A stretch of DNA of 64,000 nt from Aliivibrio fischeri ATCC 7744 = JCM 18803 = DSM 507 (GTDB taxonomy: Bacteria > Pseudomonadota > Gammaproteobacteria > Enterobacterales > Vibrionaceae), in the NCBI RefSeq assembly GCF_023983475.1, contig NZ_CP092712.1, positions 2,604,001-2,668,000 on the forward strand, written 5' to 3'. Position 1 is the first letter of the stretch. The number at the start of each line of letters is the position of its first letter. A program made the position numbers and the translations under genes. Shown here in pieces: positions 28,838 to 36,973 of the stretch. The notes beneath the pieces were generated by a model that was not told where the DNA came from, did no database searches, and saw nothing but the letters and a program-made list of their open reading frames with translations.

Positions 28838-29403
28838 TACGACGGTTCCTTTTTCACTGGAGGAAGTAATTTAAACGAGACTTCAAAACTACTGACATCA
28901 TGACCAAATATTTTTTGCCCTGAGATAATCGAGTGCATTTCTACTGAAGTAATTTGAGAGGAACGCTCTAATTTATCCAACATGCTTGCTAACCGAGAGT
29001 TACTATCACTGAACCCCTTAATCTCAACTTCCCTTTCATGCATGCGTACTTTATTTAAATAAATACCTTCAGTAATGATGTCGGGTAAAATGTTCAATAA
29101 CTGAGTGGTTTTGTTTCGGTTCTGCTGTAATTGTTCGACAACATCAAGACGAGTTAATATCGCTTCATGCTCCTTTCCAACTTCGTTAAGATCTTTTAAT
29201 TCATTGTTTAACCAAGAGATATGCTTTTCTAACGATTGCTTACGTTGTGTCTGAATCGAAACTTGTTGCTCTAGATATTGCGCAATCCCCCATTGAATAC
29301 CGACAGATAGCGTCACCCCTGCACAAAGTAATGCAATAAAACGTTGCTTATATCTTGCTCTCTGCTTTTCTCGCCAAGGTAGTAGGTTTATTTGGTAAGC
29401 CAT
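28837..29403 (-). CDS. pilN: Type IV pilus assembly protein PilN
   Basis: PilN has a short cytoplasmic motif (INLLPWREKQR) that docks into PilM, one membrane helix (about residues 22-42), a coiled coil, and a periplasmic domain pairing with PilO. The N-terminal INLLPWR signature is decisive. Length is 188 residues. It overlaps pilM by 16 nt and abuts pilO. Confidence 0.92.
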   Translation of the reverse strand: MAYQINLLPWREKQRARYKQRFIALLCAGVTLSVGIQWGIAQYLEQQVSIQTQRKQSLEKHISWLNNELKDLNEVGKEHEAILTRLDVVEQLQQNRNKTTQLLNILPDIITEGIYLNKVRMHEREVEIKGFSDSNSRLASMLDKLERSSQITSVEMHSIISGQKIFGHDVSSFEVSFKLLPPVKKEPS

Positions 29404-30389
29404 TCGATCCCTCTCAATGCCAATCCAAGAGCTGATGCGTATTGATTTTTTTGTTCATGAAACGAACCCACTCTTTTCTTTGGCGTTTGAAACAAAGAAA
29501 GAAGATTTAAATCCACCGTTGGTAGCGATAGTTCGTAGCTTAACGAATCCGATAATCCCGGTAGCATAGAGCCACCACCAGTAATCCATACTCCTTCAAC
29601 CTTATGTTGGTTAACCGATGAATAAAGAGTAACTTGACGATGAATATGTTCAGATAACTGCTTAATAAAAAGCGTCCCAGCGGACAGGTCAATTGAGTTA
29701 TCTTCGTTAATTGAGTTTGTCTCTTTCTCTTGAGCTACAGCACCAAATGAAATGTGTTTGCTATATAAATGTTGACTCGGAGAAGCAATACAGAAAACAG
29801 TCTGCATATAACCAATATCGATCAGCATCCAATTCTTTTTGTCGGGATAAACCGCTATCGCTCTCTGCCATAACGTTAAAAGTGCATTTGAATGAGCATC
29901 TGCAAGCACAGGTTTAAGTCCAGCAGATTCAAAACAACGCTGACGAGAGTTAACTAAATCTTTTCGGGTCGCAAAAACTTGGTAAGTGATCGTCTGTAAG
30001 CTGCCAGTCCCTCTATGTTCAGAGGCAACATAATCAATATTAAGGTCATCTGATGAAAAAGAAGAATGCTGCTCAAAATTATGGGCAATCGCAAATTCCG
30101 TTTCTCGTTCATCGAGTTGACTATCAATTTGCACTACTTTGCTCGTAATACTGCTATCAGGGATAGAGAACGCGATTTGCTTTTGATTTAGCTTTAACTG
30201 TTTCTTTATTCGAGATAAATAAGGCTTTAATTCTTCGACATTTAAATTATTGGTATCCACAAATACAGATTCAGGCAATAAAACTTCGAAAGAACTAACG
30301 AGATCTAATTGACCTTTCTTTAACCTTACAGATACGGCTTTAATGCTATGATGCCCTACATCTAAACCTGTAATAGTGGGGTAGATCAT
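29388..30389 (-). CDS. pilM: Type IV pilus assembly ATPase-like protein PilM
   Basis: PilM is an actin-like (FtsA/MreB fold) cytoplasmic protein that binds PilN and ATP. GLDVGHHSIKAV is the first phosphate loop, MLIDIGYMQTVF the second, and VWITGGGSMLPGLSDSL the adenosine motif. Length is 333 residues. It is the first gene of the pil operon, divergent from mrcA across 138 bp. Confidence 0.93.
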   Translation of the reverse strand: MIYPTITGLDVGHHSIKAVSVRLKKGQLDLVSSFEVLLPESVFVDTNNLNVEELKPYLSRIKKQLKLNQKQIAFSIPDSSITSKVVQIDSQLDERETEFAIAHNFEQHSSFSSDDLNIDYVASEHRGTGSLQTITYQVFATRKDLVNSRQRCFESAGLKPVLADAHSNALLTLWQRAIAVYPDKKNWMLIDIGYMQTVFCIASPSQHLYSKHISFGAVAQEKETNSINEDNSIDLSAGTLFIKQLSEHIHRQVTLYSSVNQHKVEGVWITGGGSMLPGLSDSLSYELSLPTVDLNLLSLFQTPKKRVGSFHEQKNQYASALGLALRGIEWLTK

Positions 30390-30527
30390 CCTGATTTAAC
30401 TCCAAGTAATAAATAAATATCTCAAAATTAAGCGTTTATTTGCGTTATTTTTTGTTGTGTTATATTTATACTACTCAGTTATGGGTCAGAAACGATAATA
30501 CAGATTAAAGTAAACGGGAAATATCAG

Positions 30528-33026
30528 GTGAAGTTCATAAAGGCACTACTAATAGTTACATTGGTTTGCATAATTCTTGGGGTCACAACAATTTTTGGTT
30601 TCTACCAATATGTGAAGCCAGAATTACCAGATGTGGCAACATTAAAAGATGTTCAACTGCAAACACCAATGCAGGTATATAGCCGCGATGGTAAGTTAAT
30701 CGCACAATTTGGTGAAAAGCGCCGTATTCCATTGAAACTGGAAGAAATGCCGCCTCATCTACTTGAAGCCGTCATTGCCACTGAAGATAGCCGCTTTTAT
30801 AGCCACTATGGTTTTGACCCAATCGGTATTACTCGTGCCGCCTTTGCGGTATTAGCTTCTGGCTCTGCAAAGCAAGGGGCAAGTACCATCACTCAACAAC
30901 TTGCACGTAACTTCTTTTTATCTAATGAAAAGAAAATCATGCGTAAAGTTAAAGAGATCTTTATTGCCGTTCACATTGAGCAACTATTAACAAAACAAGA
31001 GATCTTAGAGCTCTACCTAAATAAAATTTACTTAGGTTATCGTTCTTATGGTGTTGGTGCGGCCGCTCATGTTTACTTTGGTAAAGAAGTGAGCCAACTG
31101 ACCTTAGGTGAAGTTGCTATTATCGCAGGTTTACCAAAAGCCCCATCAACAATGAACCCTATTTATTCTGTTGATCGTGCAACAACACGTCGTAATGTTG
31201 TTCTTGCTCGTATGCTTGATGAAGGCTACATAACAAAACAAGAATTTGATGATGCAAAGGCCGAGGTGGTTATTTCCAAATACCACGGTGCAGAAATCGA
31301 ATTACAAGCACCCTATATTGCTGAAATTGCTCGTGCTTGGATGGTAAACAAATACGGTGAAGAAGCGGCTTATACTTCGGGTATGAACATCTACACAACC
31401 GTAGATTCAAAAATGCAAGCTGCTGCTAATAAAGCATCAATTGATAACCTATTAGCTTATGACGAGCGTCATGGTTACCGTGGTGCAGTTAAAACTGTAT
31501 GGGAACCAAAAGCAACACCTCTTGATGAAGAAGCAATTACTAAGCACCTTAAAAACGAACCGTCATACGGTGAGTTAATGCCTGCTGTTGTTACTTCAAT
31601 TAAAGGTAAAACAGCAACGGTTGATATTAAAAATAATGGCGTCGCAACTATTCCTTGGGATGGTCTAAAGTGGGCTCGTCGCTTTAAAACAGACAAGCGC
31701 CAAGGACCTGCACCACGTCGTGCTTCTGATATCTTAGCGGTTGGTGAACAAATTTATGTTCGTCCATTAAGCCAAGAGACAACAGACGATGTAACAACAA
31801 CCGTATGGAAGCTAAGCCAAGTACCTGCAGCGAACACAGCATTTGTTGCTATGGACCCAAGAGATGGTGCAATTACTTCTTTGGTTGGTGGTTTTAACTT
31901 TGTTCATAACAAGTTTAACCGAGCAACTCAATCTGTTCGTCAGGTTGGTTCAAGTATCAAGCCATTTATTTATTCCGCGGCACTTTACCACGGTAAAACA
32001 TTAGCTAGTTTAATTAACGATGCGCCAATTAATACATGGGATGAGAGTCAAGGTACAGCATGGAGACCGAAAAATTCACCACCAACTTATGTTGGCCCTG
32101 CTCGTTTACGTATTGGTTTAGCTCAATCTAAAAACGTAATGGCGGTTCGTGTTTTACGTGATGTTGGTTTAGATGAAACTATTGATTACCTAACACGTTT
32201 TGGCTTTAAGAAAGATGAACTTCCACGCTCTGAAACCATTGCTCTTGGTGCTGGTAGTTTAACACCAGTTCAAATGGCACAAGGCTTCGCAGTATTTGCT
32301 AACAATGGTTATTACGTAGAACCTTACTATATTGACCACATTACTGGTCCATTTGGTGATGAAGTTTACAAAGCAACACCAAAAACCATTTGCCAACGTG
32401 ATTGTTCTCATCAAAATGATGAAGACTCACCTTATGCGAAAAAAGTAATTTCTGCACAAAATGCGTTCTTAACTAAACAAATGATGTACAGCAACATTTG
32501 GGGTGGCGGTAGTTGGCGTAAAGGTACAGGTTGGAATGGTACTGGCTGGCGTGCACAAGTATTAAAACGTCGTGATATTGGTGGTAAAACAGGTACAACT
32601 AATGACTCTGTTGATGCTTGGTATAACGGATATGGTCCAAACGTAGTAGCAACAGCATGGGTTGGTTTTGATAATCCATCACATCGATTAGGTTATACAA
32701 CCAAAAACGACAACATGACCAAAGAAGAGATGTCTTTTGGTGGTGAAGCTGGTGGTAAAACGGCTATTTACGCTTGGGTTAATTTCATGAAGGTCGCATT
32801 AGAAGGTGTTCCTGAAGAAAAACAACAACTTCCTGCAAACATCATTAAAGTGAAGATAGATCGAGAAACAGGTCTACTAACCAACAAAAATGATGAAACC
32901 AGTATGTGGGAATATTTTGCTGGTGGAACTCAACCAACAGAATACGTAGAACAAGATTTCCAAGACACTATTTATTCATCACACGATGCAGATGGTGACG
33001 GAATGGAAGACGAAAGTCTGTTCTAA
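30528..33026 (+). CDS. mrcA: Penicillin-binding protein 1A
   Basis: PBP1A is a bifunctional class A enzyme that polymerises and crosslinks peptidoglycan. The start is GTG 30528. A membrane anchor (about residues 5-27) precedes the GT51 glycosyltransferase, with EDSRFYSHYGFDP and GASTITQQLARNFF. A long OB-like insert follows, then the transpeptidase with nucleophile Ser in VGSSIKPF, an S-x-N in QSKNV, and KTGTT. The 832-residue length fits. Divergence from pilM is conserved in gammaproteobacteria. Confidence 0.96.
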   Translation: MKFIKALLIVTLVCIILGVTTIFGFYQYVKPELPDVATLKDVQLQTPMQVYSRDGKLIAQFGEKRRIPLKLEEMPPHLLEAVIATEDSRFYSHYGFDPIGITRAAFAVLASGSAKQGASTITQQLARNFFLSNEKKIMRKVKEIFIAVHIEQLLTKQEILELYLNKIYLGYRSYGVGAAAHVYFGKEVSQLTLGEVAIIAGLPKAPSTMNPIYSVDRATTRRNVVLARMLDEGYITKQEFDDAKAEVVISKYHGAEIELQAPYIAEIARAWMVNKYGEEAAYTSGMNIYTTVDSKMQAAANKASIDNLLAYDERHGYRGAVKTVWEPKATPLDEEAITKHLKNEPSYGELMPAVVTSIKGKTATVDIKNNGVATIPWDGLKWARRFKTDKRQGPAPRRASDILAVGEQIYVRPLSQETTDDVTTTVWKLSQVPAANTAFVAMDPRDGAITSLVGGFNFVHNKFNRATQSVRQVGSSIKPFIYSAALYHGKTLASLINDAPINTWDESQGTAWRPKNSPPTYVGPARLRIGLAQSKNVMAVRVLRDVGLDETIDYLTRFGFKKDELPRSETIALGAGSLTPVQMAQGFAVFANNGYYVEPYYIDHITGPFGDEVYKATPKTICQRDCSHQNDEDSPYAKKVISAQNAFLTKQMMYSNIWGGGSWRKGTGWNGTGWRAQVLKRRDIGGKTGTTNDSVDAWYNGYGPNVVATAWVGFDNPSHRLGYTTKNDNMTKEEMSFGGEAGGKTAIYAWVNFMKVALEGVPEEKQQLPANIIKVKIDRETGLLTNKNDETSMWEYFAGGTQPTEYVEQDFQDTIYSSHDADGDGMEDESLF

Positions 33027-33048
33027 TCCCTTAAAATCACTTTAATAC

Positions 33049-33081
33049 AAAGGCACGCTAGATATGTAGCGTGCCTTTTTT
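33049..33081 (+). terminator. Terminator after mrcA
   Basis: AAAGGCACGCTA / TAGCGTGCCTTT with a 6-nt loop is followed by a T-run, 22 nt after the mrcA stop and just before the convergent end of oxyR. Confidence 0.9.
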
Positions 33082-33092
33082 ATAAGCTTAAT

Positions 33093-33985
33093 TTAGCTAC
33101 GAATAACATTAGACATTTTATTCTCAATCTCTTTAGCCAGTGACTCATATCGAGCTCTTAGTGGTGAACCAGGGCGATAAGCTAAAACGATTTGACGATG
33201 AGGAACAGGATCTTGAGCAGGTAAATAACACACACCATCACGCTCTTTTTCTTTTGGTACTGACAAGTACGGCATTAACGTAATACCCCCGCCGGCAGCG
33301 ACCATATTACGTAACGTTTCTAAACTGGTTGCTTTAAAATGATCATCATCTTTAGCCCCTGCAGCAAAACAAAAACCTAAGGCTTGATCTCGTAAACAAT
33401 GCCCATCTCCTAACATAAGAACCGATTCACCACTCAACCGAGACATATCAATCGACACTTCTGTTGCCCATTTATGATCTTTAGGCACAGCAAGTACCAT
33501 AGGCTCATCGTAAACAGGAACCTCGATAAACATATTAGTTTCTTCTACTGAAGCCAAAATCATGCAGTCAATTTTCCCCTCTTCTAGCATTTTCACTAAT
33601 TGATGCGTCTGCGCTTCATGAAGGTATAAATTTAAATCTGGGAACTGTGCTTTCAATGTTGGAACAATCCATGGCAACACATAAGGCCCAACAGTAGGTA
33701 TAAACCCTAAATGCAACGGGCCTGTCATTTCCTTACCTTGTTGATTGGCAAGTTCAGAAAAGCGTTTTACTTCAAGTAAGATCTTTTTCGCTTGCTCGAC
33801 TAATTGCAACCCAGCCTCAGTGAACAAGACTTTGCGACTGGTTCTCTCTAATAAAGCCAAACCAACTTCATCTTCTAACTTTGTACACTTAATGTCGGCT
33901 GACTAACAAAACAAGATTCTGCCGCTTTACGAAAGTGTTTATGCTCAGCAAGTGCGACCAAGTACTCAAAATCTCGGATATTCAT
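33093..33985 (-). pseudogene. oxyR: OxyR, peroxide-sensing LysR regulator, disrupted in the HTH domain
   Basis: OxyR activates peroxide defence genes. From ATG 33985 the frame reads MNIRDFEYLVALAEHKHF and on to SQPTLS, then V-Q-S and a stop at 33875-33877, after only 36 residues. The correct continuation KLEDEVGLALLERTSRK resumes in another frame. Where SGQIRK-type residues 33-38 should be encoded, 7 nt are missing around 33881-33886; total length 893 nt becomes 900 if restored, the normal OxyR size. The rest is intact, including both redox cysteines (GHCLRDQALGFCF) and LETLRNMVAAGGG. An internal start could yield only an effector domain without DNA binding. Loss looks recent, or could be a strain-specific or sequencing artefact. 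Confidence 0.88.
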
Positions 33986-34033
33986 GTATTAAACTCCCGT
34001 AAGCTTTACCACTTTATTATCAAATATTAATTG

Positions 34034-34070
34034 ATAGATTTTAACGATTGAAACGATAACACCAAACGAT
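34034..34070. promoter_or_regulatory. OxyR-type operator between oxyR and prx
   Basis: The OxyR consensus is two ATAG-N-T-N3-A-N-CTAT units separated by 7 nt. The first unit (34034-34048, ATAGATTTTAACGAT) matches 9 of 10 fixed positions, the second (34056-34070, ATAACACCAAACGAT) 7 of 10, with exactly 7 nt between. It lies about 95 nt before the peroxiredoxin gene and 49 nt from the oxyR start, suiting activation of the former and autoregulation of the latter. Read by eye. Confidence 0.65.
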
Positions 34071-34164
34071 TAGAGCTATCAAGGTAACTTTTGCATAATA
34101 GCTACATCAAACGGGCAGACCCCGAAAAAGAAATTCAAAATTATTTAAATTAAAGGACATCATT

Positions 34165-34893
34165 ATGTTTACATCTAAAGAAGGTCAATCAGTTCCTCAA
34201 GTAACTTTCCCTACTCGTCAAGGTGATGCTTGGGTTAACGTAACAACAGAAGAACTATTTAAAGACAAAACAGTTATCGTATTCAGTCTTCCAGGTGCTT
34301 TTACACCAACATGTTCTTCAAGCCACCTACCTCGCTACAACGAGTTGCATTCTGTATTTAAAGAGAATGGCGTTGATGACATCCTATGTGTATCAGTAAA
34401 CGATACTTTCGTAATGAACGCATGGAAAGCAGACCAAGAAGCAGAAAACATCACTTTCATCCCTGATGGTAATGGTGAATTCACAGACGGCATGGGTATG
34501 TTAGTTGAGAAAAACGACCTTGGTTTTGGCAAGCGCTCATGGCGTTACAGCATGCTAGTTAAAAATGGCGTAGTTGAAAAAATGTTCATCGAAGAAGACG
34601 TACCAGGCGACCCGTTCAAAGTATCTGATGCAGACACTATGCTGAACTACCTTGCTCCTGAACATAAAGAACAAGAGTCAATTACAGTATTCACAAAACC
34701 AGGTTGTCCTTTCTGTATGAAAGCGAAACAAAACCTAATCGACAAAGGCCTAAACTACGAAGAAGTGGTACTAGGTAAAGATGCAACCACAGTAAGTCTA
34801 CGAGCTATCACTGGTCGCACTACAGTTCCTCAAGTATTCATCGGTGGTAAACACATCGGTGGTAGCGAAGAACTAGAAGCTTTCCTAGCTTAA
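34165..34893 (+). CDS. Peroxiredoxin-5/glutaredoxin hybrid peroxidase
   Basis: This fusion reduces hydrogen and alkyl peroxides using glutathione. Residues 1-160 are a Prx5-type peroxiredoxin with peroxidatic Cys50 in PGAFTPTC. Residues about 172-242 are a glutaredoxin with the CPFC active site (Cys181, Cys184) and the GSH-binding TVPQVFIGG and GG motifs. Length is 242 residues, as in characterised hybrids of Haemophilus and Neisseria. It diverges from oxyR, with an OxyR-type operator between, and is followed after 94 nt by a flavoprotein disulfide reductase. The usual activator is broken in this sequence. Confidence 0.94.
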   Translation: MFTSKEGQSVPQVTFPTRQGDAWVNVTTEELFKDKTVIVFSLPGAFTPTCSSSHLPRYNELHSVFKENGVDDILCVSVNDTFVMNAWKADQEAENITFIPDGNGEFTDGMGMLVEKNDLGFGKRSWRYSMLVKNGVVEKMFIEEDVPGDPFKVSDADTMLNYLAPEHKEQESITVFTKPGCPFCMKAKQNLIDKGLNYEEVVLGKDATTVSLRAITGRTTVPQVFIGGKHIGGSEELEAFLA

Positions 34894-34918
34894 TCGTTAA
34901 CGTAACCGTTAATGAAAA

Positions 34919-34941
34919 GTAGCCCACAAATCGTGGGCTAC
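34919..34941 (+). terminator. Hairpin after the Prx-Grx gene
   Basis: A perfect 9-bp stem, GTAGCCCAC / GTGGGCTAC with a 5-nt loop, lies 25 nt after the stop. Only a weak T-rich stretch follows, so it may attenuate rather than stop transcription into the downstream reductase. Confidence 0.5.
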
Positions 34942-34987
34942 CATTTCAAACTCTTCTTCTAAAATAAATCTACGTGAGATATGAATT

Positions 34988-36454
34988 ATGAAACAAGTCA
35001 ATGTTGATGTAGCTGTTATCGGTGGCGGTACAGCAGGTTTAGGCTCTTACCGTGCAGCAAAAGCACATACTGACAGTGTTGTCATGATTGAAGGCGGCCC
35101 TTACAGTACCACTTGTGCTCGCGTTGGTTGTATGCCATCTAAGCTATTAATTGCTGCAGCAGAAAGCGTTCACCAAATTGAAAAAGCACCTAAATTTGGT
35201 ATCCACCCTCAAGGTGAAATCGTAATTAATGGCCGTGAAGTAATGGAACGCGTTAAGTTTGAGCGTGACCGTTTTGTTGGGTTTGTTTTAGAAGGCGTTG
35301 ATGAAATTCCGGCTGAAGATAAAATCTCTGGCTACGCAAAATTTTTAGATGACAACACGCTTCAAGTTGATGATCACACCATCATTAATGCAAAACGTAT
35401 TGTTATCGCTACTGGTTCTCGTCCTGCTTATCCAGCAGTTTGGAATGAACTGGGTGATCGTTTAATCATTAATGATGACGTATTTAACTGGGATGACCTT
35501 CCAAAATCAGTTGCGGTATTTGGCCCTGGTGTTATTGGTCTTGAACTTGGTCAAGCTCTTCACCGTTTAGGTGTTGAAACCAAACTGTTTGGCTTAGGTG
35601 GTCAAGTAGGTCCTGTTACTGACCCAGAAGTAATGGCGTATGCAAACAAAGCGTTCAATGAAGAGTTTTATCTTGATGCAGACGTAAAAGTTGAAAGCAT
35701 GAAGCGTATTACCACCGAATCAGGTGAAGATCGCGTTGAAATTCAATTCATCAACAAACAAGGTGAGCTAGAAACTAATATTGTTGAATATGTATTAGCA
35801 GCAACGGGCCGTCGTCCAAATACCGATAAACTGGGCTTAGAAAATACATCAATTGAATTAGATGAACGTGGTGTACCAACAGCCGATTTCTACACACTAC
35901 AAACATCACTACCAACGGTATTTATTGCTGGTGACGCAAGTAACCAATTGCCGTTATTACACGAAGCCGCAGACCAAGCGCGTATTGCTGGTGATAATGC
36001 AGGTCGCTTCCCTGAGATCCGTGCAGGCCTTCGCCGCTCAAAAATCTCAGCGGTATTCTCTGACCCACAGATTGCCATGGTTGGTGAAACGTATAAAGAA
36101 ATCACAACACGCTTAGGTACTTGTGGCTGTTTTGCAACAGGTGAAGTCTCTTTTGAAAACCAAGGCCGCTCACGAGTGATGTTACGCAATAAAGGCATTC
36201 TTCATGTATACGGTGAGCAAGGGACAGGTCGTTTCCTTGGTGCTGAAATGATGGGACCAAACGCAGAACACTTAGCTCACTTGTTAGCTTGGGCACACCA
36301 AAACAAGATGACAGTGTCAGAAATGCTAGATATGCCTTTCTATCACCCAGTAATCGAAGAAGGTGTTCGTACTGCTCTTCGTGATTTAAATGCGAAATTA
36401 CATTTAGGTCCTGAAATGATCAAACACTGCATGGATTGTGGTCCGGGCTGTTAA
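34988..36454 (+). CDS. Dihydrolipoamide dehydrogenase-like flavoprotein with a C-terminal cysteine tail
   Basis: This is a class I pyridine nucleotide-disulfide oxidoreductase of 488 residues. The FAD site is GGGTAGLGSYRAAK (about residues 12-25) and the redox disulfide Cys43-x4-Cys48 is in TTCARVGCMPSK. The NAD(P) fold lies around VFGPGVIGLELGQAL, IAGDASNQLPLLHEA is the second FAD motif, and the His453-Glu458 pair is in HPVIEEG. It ends CMDCGPGC (Cys481, 484, 488), an unusual tail recalling the extra C-terminal dithiol of thioredoxin or mercuric reductases. No lipoyl dehydrogenase complex genes are nearby, and the Prx-Grx neighbour suggests a redox-defence role. The substrate is unknown. Confidence 0.8.
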   Translation: MKQVNVDVAVIGGGTAGLGSYRAAKAHTDSVVMIEGGPYSTTCARVGCMPSKLLIAAAESVHQIEKAPKFGIHPQGEIVINGREVMERVKFERDRFVGFVLEGVDEIPAEDKISGYAKFLDDNTLQVDDHTIINAKRIVIATGSRPAYPAVWNELGDRLIINDDVFNWDDLPKSVAVFGPGVIGLELGQALHRLGVETKLFGLGGQVGPVTDPEVMAYANKAFNEEFYLDADVKVESMKRITTESGEDRVEIQFINKQGELETNIVEYVLAATGRRPNTDKLGLENTSIELDERGVPTADFYTLQTSLPTVFIAGDASNQLPLLHEAADQARIAGDNAGRFPEIRAGLRRSKISAVFSDPQIAMVGETYKEITTRLGTCGCFATGEVSFENQGRSRVMLRNKGILHVYGEQGTGRFLGAEMMGPNAEHLAHLLAWAHQNKMTVSEMLDMPFYHPVIEEGVRTALRDLNAKLHLGPEMIKHCMDCGPGC

Positions 36455-36477
36455 TCAGATTAAAAAGTCACAAAAAA

Positions 36478-36512
36478 TAAAAAGACCAATGTTTGCGCAT
36501 TGGTCTTTTTGC
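36478..36512 (+). terminator. Terminator after the flavoprotein gene
   Basis: AAAAAGACCAATG / CATTGGTCTTTTT with a 6-nt loop lies about 25 nt after the stop; A-rich left and T-rich right flanks make it a strong intrinsic terminator. Confidence 0.9.
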
Positions 36513-36557
36513 ATTTAAAGTTCTCTCCACTTGCTTATCAATCAAAGAACTCAATAC

Positions 36558-36806
36558 ATGACATGTAAAACTTGTCGCTCAGACATTTTCAAACAAAAAC
36601 TAGGTCGCTGTACGCGTTGTATGAAACAACTGACGTTTCTTTCTATTGGCGGATGGTTGACTTGGTTGGAGTTCTTTCAAATGACGCCATATAAAATAGA
36701 AGCAATCGCCACATTTATGGTGAGCTCAGCCTTTACTGGCTTACTTGTTTTACATCTTATCGCTATGGCTTATTACCGCTTGAATAATACCAATCACAGT
36801 AAGTAA
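36558..36806 (+). CDS. DUF3624-type small membrane protein with a zinc-knuckle N-terminus
   Basis: This small protein of unknown function resembles the DUF3624 proteins found beside the OxyR/arg region in vibrios. From ATG 36558 (82 residues) it begins with two CxxC pairs (Cys3/Cys6 and Cys18/Cys21), a likely zinc knuckle, followed by two hydrophobic helices (about residues 25-45 and 50-70). No strong Shine-Dalgarno is seen; an in-frame TTG at 36531 would add nine residues. It has terminators on both sides, so it is transcribed alone. Confidence 0.7.
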   Translation: MTCKTCRSDIFKQKLGRCTRCMKQLTFLSIGGWLTWLEFFQMTPYKIEAIATFMVSSAFTGLLVLHLIAMAYYRLNNTNHSK

Positions 36807-36820
36807 GCAGATAAAATAAA

Positions 36821-36848
36821 GCCCCAATACCATATAAGCATTGGGGCC
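36821..36848. terminator. Terminator after the DUF3624 gene
   Basis: GCCCCAAT / ATTGGGGC (8-bp perfect arms) with a 10-nt loop lies 14 nt after the stop. The plus-strand tail is CTCTTA, while the minus strand runs into TTTATTTTA, so it may serve transcripts from argH as well. Confidence 0.65.
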
Positions 36849-36973
36849 TCTTAGAATCTTTCTAAGAAAAAGCAGTATTAATAAGACTAATACTTAATTA
36901 AAAAGTTCACCACTTTTTCTTTTTTATTCCGCTTATTTAGTTAACTCAATCGCATAAATATTTGCAATACGAA

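Noticed and set aside
30440-30472. Sigma-70 promoter for mrcA (TTGTTG or TTGCGT with TATACT)
   Set aside because: Spacers are 9 or 21 nt, far from 17; a promoter must exist there but I cannot place it.
33093-33860. A shorter, intact LysR-type protein starting at TTG 33860
   Set aside because: It would lack the HTH; the missing part is present just upstream in another frame, so a broken oxyR explains the sequence better.
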